From contig VBQP01000057.1 in assembly GCA_008297795.1 (NCBI GenBank), positions 1 through 9,057 of the forward strand: 9,057 nt of DNA, written 5' to 3'. Origin of the DNA: Thermoplasmata archaeon (GTDB lineage: Archaea > Thermoplasmatota > E2 > UBA202 > DSCA01). Below the pieces are notes generated by a model. The model was not told the DNA's origin. It saw nothing but the letters and a program-made list of their open reading frames with translations, and ran no database searches. This document shows positions 1 through 5,493 of the stretch, piece by piece (positions within the stretch are counted from its first letter, which is position 1; the number at the start of each line of letters is the position of its first letter). The position numbers and the translations under genes were made by a program.

Positions 1-1836
1 CATGAATTCCTCTATTTCGAGTTCCTTCAGCGTCTTTTCCTTCGGAATTCCTTTTTTATCCCAGCCTCTTGCCTCGAAGTAATCGTTCAGCATCTTCTTT
101 TCCTCATTTTCTGATATGAAACTTCCCTTTGCCACGCCTTCAGGAATGGGAATCCTTATTTTCGGCGGGAGTTTCGAATCCTCTCTTGTCCACCCGCACT
201 TTATGTTGAATATGTGCTTCAGATTGTTTATCCTCTCCCCTATCACAAGCAACTCGCTTTCTCCCATCCTTTCCCCTATTGCTGCCTCAAGCAATTCTGC
301 AAAACCATCCAGGAGGAACATCCCTCTTGAAAACTTGCATACTCCGAGTGCATCATATATCGCCATGAAATTTTCCATGTCCGCAATCTCCTGTCCCTTC
401 CCATCGGCACTGAATCTGTCCACTCCTTCATACTTCCAGAACTTTCCCGTCAACTCAAGGGCGTAGGCGCCAGAGCGCAGGTGGCACGCCCCTCTTGGCG
501 AAGTCATGAAGGCAAGCCCCATTCCTTTTATCCCTCTCACGTCATATGCAGGCGGCTCCATGCCTCTTACATGGACTGCATATTTGTCCGCTCCTTTTCC
601 TATTTTCTCAGCCGCCCTCTTCACTCCTTCTGCCAGCAAATCTCCGAGTCCTTCCCTCTTCCCTATTTTCTCCACCATTTTCACAACTGCATCTCCGTTT
701 CCAAAGCGCAGGTCTATGCCATCGGCGTCTTTCTTGCCGAGGATTCCATTTTCATATAAATCCATTGCAAAGCCTATGGCTCCTCCTGCAGATATTGTGT
801 CTATGCCATACAGGTCGCATAATTCATTTGCCTTTGCCAGCGCTTCTATGCTCGGATTGCCGCAGTTGCTTCCCAGCGAGAATAGAGTTTCATATTCCAC
901 GCCGTCAAGAGCCCCTTCGTATTTTCCTTTTATGACAAATGCCTTGCCGCATGGCTTAACGCACTGTATGCAAGCCTTGTTTTTTATCGTATATCTGGGA
1001 GCCCAATAATACGGGTCAATCTCCTTTCTCTCGTCAAAAACCCCTTCCCTCCAGTTTCTCGTGGGGAATGTACCTCTCTCGGCGTTCATCCACTCCAGAA
1101 ATTCTCCTGTTCCGTATTTCCCGTCATCGTTGAATGCAGGGCTCTCTATCATTATTTTGTACCACCTGTCCAGCAGTTCCATCATTTTTTCAGGGTCTGC
1201 AACTTTTATGTCCCTGCTTCCTTTTATCGCTATTGCCTTCAAATTTTTGGAGCCCATTACAGCCCCGAGCCCGCCCCGCCCCGCCTGCCGCTCCTCGGAA
1301 TCTATGATGGCATATTTCACTTTTTTCTCTCCACCAGGACCTATTGAAGCCACAACAACATCGCCTTCATCTTTCTTTATCTCCTCTGTGCTCTCTCTCG
1401 TAAATTTTCCCCAGAGATGCTCTGCAGATTTGACCATGACTTCATCATCGTTTATAAGCAGGTAGGAAGGTTTGTCAGCCATTCCTGTTATTATGAGGGC
1501 ATCGTATCCAGCCTGTTTGAGGGCAAATCCTATCCTTCCTCCCATTACCCCCTCGCCCCACCCTCCTGTGAGAGGAGATTTTGCAAAGAAGGAGGTTTTT
1601 CCAGCAGTGGGGGCAGCAGTTCCTGTAAGCAAACCGGGAGCCATTATCAGCACATTTTCCTTTCCCAGCGGGTCTGCATTTCCGGGAACAAGTTTATTCA
1701 AAAAGTACGCGCCGAAGCCGTCCCCGCCCAGATATTTCATGGCAAATGCATCGCTTATTTTCTGCCTTTTTCCCTCCTTTTTCGACAAATCAACTGTCAG
1801 AATTCTTCCACCATAACATCCGTTTTCGACTACCAT
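1..1836 (-). CDS. Aldehyde:ferredoxin oxidoreductase family protein (tungsten/molybdopterin enzyme), C-terminus cut by window edge
   Basis: This is an AOR-family enzyme, which oxidises aldehydes to carboxylic acids with a bis-pterin tungsten (or molybdenum) centre and passes electrons to ferredoxin. An uninterrupted frame of 612 codons runs off the left edge; the family is usually about 600-630 residues, so only a short tail should be missing. Visible motifs are an AGRGGLG pterin-contact segment (185-191), the CxxCxxxC cluster ligands C289, C292 and C296, and the fourth ligand C500. Two DxxGL(C/D)-type pterin motifs lie at D341-D346 and D495-C500. E314 and H452 sit where the Pyrococcus furiosus AOR has its active-site Glu and His. 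I chose the ATG at 1836 because GGAGGG lies at a good distance before it; the in-frame ATG at 1842 overlaps the upstream stop as ATGA and abuts that site. The substrate class (AOR, FOR, GOR or WOR type) cannot be told. The upstream ferredoxin-like gene is its likely electron partner. Confidence 0.93.
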   Translation of the reverse strand, partial: MVVENGCYGGRILTVDLSKKEGKRQKISDAFAMKYLGGDGFGAYFLNKLVPGNADPLGKENVLIMAPGLLTGTAAPTAGKTSFFAKSPLTGGWGEGVMGGRIGFALKQAGYDALIITGMADKPSYLLINDDEVMVKSAEHLWGKFTRESTEEIKKDEGDVVVASIGPGGEKKVKYAIIDSEERQAGRGGLGAVMGSKNLKAIAIKGSRDIKVADPEKMMELLDRWYKIMIESPAFNDDGKYGTGEFLEWMNAERGTFPTRNWREGVFDERKEIDPYYWAPRYTIKNKACIQCVKPCGKAFVIKGKYEGALDGVEYETLFSLGSNCGNPSIEALAKANELCDLYGIDTISAGGAIGFAMDLYENGILGKKDADGIDLRFGNGDAVVKMVEKIGKREGLGDLLAEGVKRAAEKIGKGADKYAVHVRGMEPPAYDVRGIKGMGLAFMTSPRGACHLRSGAYALELTGKFWKYEGVDRFSADGKGQEIADMENFMAIYDALGVCKFSRGMFLLDGFAELLEAAIGERMGESELLVIGERINNLKHIFNIKCGWTREDSKLPPKIRIPIPEGVAKGSFISENEEKKMLNDYFEARGWDKKGIPKEKTLKELEIEEFM

Positions 1837-1838
1837 TT

Positions 1839-2234
1839 TCATCCCTCCACAAGTTCAAGCGCTCCCTGGGAGCAATATTTCACACACATGGGGTCGCCGC
1901 CGCACAGGTCGCATTTATATGCTTTTTTCTCAAAAATCCATACAGCACCTATGGGGCATGCCTTTTCACAAAGGCGGCACCCTGTGCATTTTTCATAGTC
2001 AACATATACTCTTCCGTTATCTTTCTTCATTGCATCGAACTTGCATGCGTCAACACATTCAAAATTGCAATCCTCCCCATGAGTACACAGATGAGGAATG
2101 TCTTCAGTCACACTTTTCTTCTCGACCCTTATGCCGGATTTCAAAGGATTAACGACCTTCCAGTGGGTCATTGAACACACCATTTCACATTCCATACAGC
2201 CAGAACACTTTTCAGGAATTGCTTTGACGAACAT
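1839..2234 (-). CDS. Ferredoxin-like electron-transfer subunit with four predicted [4Fe-4S] clusters (HycB/AOR small-subunit type)
   Basis: A 131-residue soluble iron-sulfur protein with 16 cysteines in four groups: C10-x2-C13-x2-C16-x3-C20; C50, C56, C60, C64; C83-x2-C86-x2-C89-x3-C93; and C108-x2-C111-x5-C117-x3-C121. This is the layout of HycB/NrfC/DmsB-type subunits and of the small electron-transfer subunits paired with some AOR-family enzymes. It would wire electrons from the AOR active site to ferredoxin or another acceptor. Its stop overlaps an ATG of the downstream AOR-family gene as ATGA, supporting co-expression. There is no signal peptide or membrane segment, so it should be cytoplasmic. 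The start at 2234 has AAGGGG five bases upstream. Function as an AOR partner is inferred from gene order; the cluster-binding pattern is seen directly. Confidence 0.9.
   Translation of the reverse strand: MFVKAIPEKCSGCMECEMVCSMTHWKVVNPLKSGIRVEKKSVTEDIPHLCTHGEDCNFECVDACKFDAMKKDNGRVYVDYEKCTGCRLCEKACPIGAVWIFEKKAYKCDLCGGDPMCVKYCSQGALELVEG
1843..1848 (-). promoter_or_regulatory. Shine-Dalgarno site of the AOR-family gene
   Basis: GGAGGG on the minus strand lies inside the end of the ferredoxin-like gene. It directly abuts the ATG at 1842 but is six bases from the ATG at 1836, so it favours 1836 as the start. Its position before the stop of the previous gene suggests translational coupling of the two subunits. 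Confidence 0.6.
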
Positions 2235-2239
2235 ATTTT

Positions 2240-2245
2240 CCCCTT
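2240..2245 (-). promoter_or_regulatory. Shine-Dalgarno-like site of the ferredoxin-like gene
   Basis: AAGGGG lies five bases before the ATG at 2234. An SD here fits translation from a longer message begun upstream (the polyprenyl synthase operon) better than a leaderless message of its own. Confidence 0.4.
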
Positions 2246-2263
2246 ATCCTGAATAAAAACTCG

Positions 2264-2271
2264 TTTAAAAA
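2264..2271 (-). promoter_or_regulatory. Possible TATA box before the ferredoxin/AOR pair
   Basis: TTTTTAAA on the minus strand lies in the 40-base gap between the membrane-protein stop and the ferredoxin-like start. It is about 34 bases before the ATG, so a transcript would begin near 2242, inside the SD-like site. An independent promoter for the oxidoreductase pair is possible but unproven; read-through from upstream is equally likely. Confidence 0.3.
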
Positions 2272-2274
2272 TGT

Positions 2275-2952
2275 TTATGAGGGGAGGGCAAGCGCGAGGA
2301 TGAGGAAAGGCAGTCCCAGCTTTGTTATTATTATGCTCTTGTTTCTAACCCCGGGGCTCCATCCATAGTCATCGAGTCGGTAAAACAGCAGCCATCCGTA
2401 CTGGGAAAAGAATGCAAACAGGGACAAAAAGAAAAGGCGCAGCCATATCATGCCCGATATGTCTGAAAATGCTTTGAGAGCATGATGGTAATATCCAACC
2501 TGAACATAGAATGAGCCTATTACAAGGAACATCGCCCCGAACGCCATCTGAAATTCACTATGTATAAGCCCTTCGGCATACATACATGCAAGAGCGCCTA
2601 TTATGGAAAATACCATTACGGGCCAGCCTGCAATGATTGTCAGATAAATCGCTATTGATATGAGAATTGCAAGTGATATGACAAGCAGTATTTTCAGCGT
2701 CTGCTTGCTGAAAGTTGCCCTTTTTTCTATGTCATAGTGGTAAAGGTCGTGTATTGTGTGGGAGAGAAGATAGTGGGCAAGAAAGCCTCCTATTGAGGTC
2801 AGAAAAACTCCTGTCCAGTATATGTCGCCGAATCTTTCCACTGCCCCTGTGTCATATGCAAAAATAGAGCCAAGTATGGGAAACAGTCCGCCTGTTATAA
2901 TGGATGTTAAAACTGTGAATGGAGAAGTTATTCCTTTCTCTTCTATCGGCAT
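2275..2952 (-). CDS. Divergent UbiA-like integral membrane protein, shortened and with degenerate active-site motifs
   Basis: A 225-residue, very hydrophobic protein with about seven predicted helices (roughly 13-33, 44-64, 86-109, 110-130, 134-155, 167-191, 207-223). The layout suggests the UbiA prenyltransferase superfamily. A loop after helix 2 reads HDLYHYDIE (68-76), where UbiA enzymes have the Asp-rich NDxxDxxxD motif. A loop after helix 6 reads LDDYGWSPGVRNKS (193-206), like the second UbiA Asp motif followed by G-x-x-[ST]. The usual enzymes are about 280-300 residues with eight or nine helices, so the C-terminus is short and several Asp ligands are missing. The gene begins on the base after the stop of the polyprenyl diphosphate synthase (TAA then ATG). 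That synthase makes the substrate class UbiA enzymes use, which supports a role in prenyl-lipid synthesis. It may bind prenyl lipid without catalysis. The family assignment is tentative. Confidence 0.55.
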   Translation of the reverse strand: MPIEEKGITSPFTVLTSIITGGLFPILGSIFAYDTGAVERFGDIYWTGVFLTSIGGFLAHYLLSHTIHDLYHYDIEKRATFSKQTLKILLVISLAILISIAIYLTIIAGWPVMVFSIIGALACMYAEGLIHSEFQMAFGAMFLVIGSFYVQVGYYHHALKAFSDISGMIWLRLFFLSLFAFFSQYGWLLFYRLDDYGWSPGVRNKSIIITKLGLPFLILALALPS

Positions 2953-3924
2953 TTATATCGTTACGCCCACTTTTTCGGCCATTTTATTTGTTATATATGC
3001 AGGTGCCTCATGAAGCAACGGTTTGTAAATGCTGTCGGGTATGAGTGGGGAATTTGCCATCTCCTGAGCTTTCCTCACATATTTGACAATTCCATTTTTG
3101 TAAACATCCTGCAGGTTTGTTCCTCTTTTTCTCAACTCATCTTCTATGGATATCCTGCCGTCTTTAAGCATCTCTATGATTTCCTTGTTGATGTTTTTCC
3201 CGTATACATTCAGAAGAGGCATAATGATGCCTTCCTCAAGCCTTCCTTCAGCAATATCCACCAGGTCATCTGCGAGCTGGTATGCAAGTCCCACATTCCG
3301 TCCATATTCTGCCATCAGGGATATTATCTCAGGTGGCGCCTTAGCCTCTATGGCACCTGCCCTGCATGCTGTGGCGAAAAGAGATGCCGTCTTCATTTCT
3401 ATTACGTTGAAATACTCTTTTATCAGCAGTTCAGACGAGTTTCCGCCATTCAATATGTTTTCAAGGTGCGCGTTGAGGTCTATATCCTCTGTCTGGCCTA
3501 TCAGCGTTTTGTCCCACGTATCCAGAAAAATCATTGCATTTTCCAGCCCGTGCTCAACAGATATGCGAAATGCCTTGCTTATCATTCTGTGTCCTGTGAG
3601 AATAGCACTGCCTATCCCGTTTTTTACATACAGTGAGGGTTTTCCCCTTCTGGTTGTATCGCCATCCATTATGTCATCATGGACAAGGGATGCAGAGTGA
3701 GCAAGTTCTATACCAAGGGCACTTTCCAGGGCTTTCTCATATCTGTCGTCTCCTCCGTTGCAAGCCCTGAACGACAGAATAAGCATTACGGGGCGAAGCA
3801 TCTTTCCCCCCTCAAGAGCATATCTTATGTCTTTGTCCTTGATTTTTTCGTTGATTTCTCTCTGTACCTCATCCTGGACATGGGCGACAAATTCCTGAAA
3901 TGTAAGAAGTTTCTCAATGGACAT
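2953..3924 (-). CDS. Trans-polyprenyl diphosphate synthase (geranylgeranyl/farnesyl diphosphate synthase family)
   Basis: A 323-residue head-to-tail isoprenyl diphosphate synthase, which extends allylic diphosphates with isopentenyl diphosphate; in archaea the C20 product feeds membrane ether lipids. Visible are the GGKMLRP substrate-binding motif (39-45), the first Asp-rich motif D83-D84-I-M-D87 followed by TTRRGKPS (90-97), GQTEDID (143-149), the KT pair (178-179) and the second Asp-rich motif D219-D220-L-V-D223. The residues four and five before the first Asp motif are small (S79, A78) rather than the bulky ones that limit chain length in many C15/C20 enzymes, so product length is uncertain. 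The commonly conserved GD after the first motif is GH here (111-112). The start has no SD but a TATA-like box about 25 bases upstream, so the message is probably leaderless. It is likely the first gene of a minus-strand run. Confidence 0.92.
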   Translation of the reverse strand: MSIEKLLTFQEFVAHVQDEVQREINEKIKDKDIRYALEGGKMLRPVMLILSFRACNGGDDRYEKALESALGIELAHSASLVHDDIMDGDTTRRGKPSLYVKNGIGSAILTGHRMISKAFRISVEHGLENAMIFLDTWDKTLIGQTEDIDLNAHLENILNGGNSSELLIKEYFNVIEMKTASLFATACRAGAIEAKAPPEIISLMAEYGRNVGLAYQLADDLVDIAEGRLEEGIIMPLLNVYGKNINKEIIEMLKDGRISIEDELRKRGTNLQDVYKNGIVKYVRKAQEMANSPLIPDSIYKPLLHEAPAYITNKMAEKVGVTI

Positions 3925-3945
3925 ATTATAAAGGCAATGAACATC

Positions 3946-3952
3946 TAATATA
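3946..3952 (-). promoter_or_regulatory. TATA box for the polyprenyl diphosphate synthase (leaderless promoter)
   Basis: TATATTA on the minus strand is centred about 25 bases before the ATG at 3924. Archaeal transcription usually begins about 25 bases from this element, so the transcript should begin at or very near the start codon. No SD is present. It is back to back with a second promoter in an 83-base gap. Confidence 0.5.
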
Positions 3953-3976
3953 TGAAACTAACGCTCACAAAAAAGA

Positions 3977-3984
3977 TTTAAATT
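3977..3984 (+). promoter_or_regulatory. TATA box for the secreted transglutaminase-like gene (leaderless promoter)
   Basis: TTTAAATT, preceded by the purine-rich AAAAAAGA that could serve as a BRE, is centred about 27 bases before the ATG at 4008. There is no SD before that ATG, so a leaderless transcript is expected. An intact promoter argues that the broken gene downstream was functional until recently or still is expressed. Confidence 0.55.
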
Positions 3985-4007
3985 CTCAAAAACATTGTCT
4001 TTTCATC

Positions 4008-5126
4008 ATGAGAAATTTGCTTGTTATTTTGGCTGTGATTCTTTTTCTTGCACCTGCAAGTGGATACATCGGAAATATGCCCTTTGAATGGGAAACGGAA
4101 GGGCAAAAATTGATGGCAGAGTTTAATCATACAATTGAAATAGCACCTGGAGATGACTATTATATTCACTTTTCTCGTTCAGGGATAGAAACAAAGTTCA
4201 CTGTCTCATACGCCTCCAATTTATCGGAGGAAATACAGGCAGCGATTGCTCGTTCCCCCGGATGGATGCAGCGAGAACTTGCCCGTCAGTTCGAATATCT
4301 GGACAGCAGATATGCAGATTTAATATTGAACGCTGATAAAAGATATGTGGACGAAATAGCCTTTTCCATTGCTTACTCCCCTGTTGGCTCCGTTCCTTCA
4401 CCAGAGGTGATTTACGACAATGCCCGTTTTCTCTACGAAAATGACGGATTTCTGGATTATGTAAAAATAATTGACGTGTACAACGGAAGCGATTATTATT
4501 CCACCATTCAGTATCGCGTTCTTGAGAACGGAAGCGAAAAGAATTTTACATGCCCTCCTGCCATATACTACTGGTTTGTCGTTTCGCCGAGGGCAACAAT
4601 TGAGAATTCCACATATGTATATGGCAAATTCTGGAGGGAATATGTATTCAATCACAACGACATAGGCTACCCTCTCCTCAAAGAAAAACTCTCCGGGATA
4701 AAATACATGTGGGATTGCAAATCATACCACCCTCCTGCCCACAGAACCTGGAAGGAGAGCATGGCAAGCCACCCGACAGCCATAGAGGGAGTAAATTACT
4801 GGGTCGGCAAGACAATAACGGCCCTTGCAACAGGAGACCGCCCGGGGCAGCCGAATGTTGTCGCCCACGAGCACAACGGCTTTTGCGGGGAAATACATGA
4901 GTTGTCAACGGCAGCCCTCCGCGCCGCCCTCATCCCTGCCGTGCCAATAAACTGTCTCGGAGAAGACCATGTATGGTGTGAATTCTGGGAGAGGGGCTGG
5001 CATGAATTTGACGAGTGGTGGGCAGACGGCGGCGGCAGCATCGACAATTTCGATGAATATCGTTACGGATGGCATAAAATAATGTCCGCACTTTTTGCAT
5101 TGAAGGGGAGACAGTTCCATATATGA
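4008..5126 (+). CDS. N-terminal segment: exported transglutaminase-like (papain-fold) domain
   Basis: This 372-codon segment would give a protein on its own. Residues 1-19 are a typical signal peptide (MRN, then a hydrophobic core ending in APASG). Residues 20-230 have no family I recognise, with several N-x-S/T sequons. The C-terminal part is a transglutaminase-core fold: HNGFCGE with the nucleophile C293, then GEDHVWCEFW with H321, then GWHEFDEWW with D335. These three make the expected Cys-His-Asp triad. Archaeal members of this fold are often extracellular proteases or amidases rather than true cross-linkers. The last six residues (from about R368) are out-of-frame sequence after the shift and end at the TGA at 5124. 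If translated alone it would keep the catalytic domain but lose all the Ig-like modules. Confidence 0.8.
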   Translation: MRNLLVILAVILFLAPASGYIGNMPFEWETEGQKLMAEFNHTIEIAPGDDYYIHFSRSGIETKFTVSYASNLSEEIQAAIARSPGWMQRELARQFEYLDSRYADLILNADKRYVDEIAFSIAYSPVGSVPSPEVIYDNARFLYENDGFLDYVKIIDVYNGSDYYSTIQYRVLENGSEKNFTCPPAIYYWFVVSPRATIENSTYVYGKFWREYVFNHNDIGYPLLKEKLSGIKYMWDCKSYHPPAHRTWKESMASHPTAIEGVNYWVGKTITALATGDRPGQPNVVAHEHNGFCGEIHELSTAALRAALIPAVPINCLGEDHVWCEFWERGWHEFDEWWADGGGSIDNFDEYRYGWHKIMSALFALKGRQFHI

Positions 5127-5142
5127 TGTCACTCCCCATTAC

Positions 5143-5493
5143 ATGAGGGAAGAGGACAGAGGGGATATTGAGGTTGCCGTGAGTGATATATTTGGAAATC
5201 CTGTGGATGGTGTGCGTGTTACAGTATTTGGCTCATGGAAGGCAAACAATTTCAAGGATAAAGTATGGGACAAAACAGTGGGAGAGATATGGTCAAAACT
5301 TCCAGATGCTTTCAGAGAAAAATGGCAGGAAAATTATACAAAAATGAGAGAATGGTATCACGAACGCGTGCCGGGTGCCGGGCATTGTTCCCTGGGTCGT
5401 GCCGAGCATATGGAACTACACAGGCGTAGACGGCAGATGCGCCTTCCACCTCGGTGCAGGGCATTCCTACCTGTTCCTGCTCCAGAAAGATGA
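5143..5493 (+). CDS. Middle segment of the split secreted protein: beta-sandwich start plus helical insert
   Basis: This frame is open from 5104 to the stop at 5491-5493; the ATG at 5143 is internal to the ancestral protein and has no SD. Its real coding part is 5107-5373. GDIEVAVSDIFGNPVDGVRV (from residue 7) is the usual opening of a carboxypeptidase-regulatory-like/Big beta domain. A charged, probably helical stretch rich in W and K follows (residues 33-73). After the duplicated 7-mer the frame reads a basic tail with no resemblance to the rest, a sign that it is out of frame. It is not expected to be an independent gene. Confidence 0.6.
   Translation: MREEDRGDIEVAVSDIFGNPVDGVRVTVFGSWKANNFKDKVWDKTVGEIWSKLPDAFREKWQENYTKMREWYHERVPGAGHCSLGRAEHMELHRRRRQMRLPPRCRAFLPVPAPER
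5368..5381 (+). repeat. 7-bp tandem duplication GTGCCGG x2 causing a frameshift
   Basis: GTGCCGG at 5368-5374 is repeated exactly at 5375-5381, and the following G continues the period. With one copy the reading is H-E-R-V-P-G-I-V-P-W, joining the middle and last segments with no lost or extra residue. Seven bases is +1 modulo 3, so the second copy shifts the frame. Confidence 0.85.

Noticed and set aside
1264..1290. GC-rich run with repeated CCCCG inside the AOR-family gene
   Set aside because: It simply encodes the conserved AGRGGLG pterin-binding motif with GGN/CGG codons; the frame is intact.
116..1998. Several plus-strand open frames of 90-190 codons over the first 2 kb
   Set aside because: They lie antisense to a continuous 612-codon AOR-family frame with all cluster and pterin motifs; their products are rich in S, P and F with no domain, as expected of shadows.
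3010..3948. Plus-strand open frames opposite the polyprenyl synthase
   Set aside because: The minus strand encodes a complete synthase with both Asp-rich motifs; the plus-strand products show no recognisable features and no promoter or SD.
5124..5126. TGA at the end of the first segment read as selenocysteine or another recoded stop
   Set aside because: The continuation of the protein is in a different frame, so reading through the TGA would not restore it.
5143..5493. A separate small gene starting at the ATG at 5143
   Set aside because: No SD or promoter, its first part continues the previous protein, and its last 40 or so residues are an out-of-frame basic tail.
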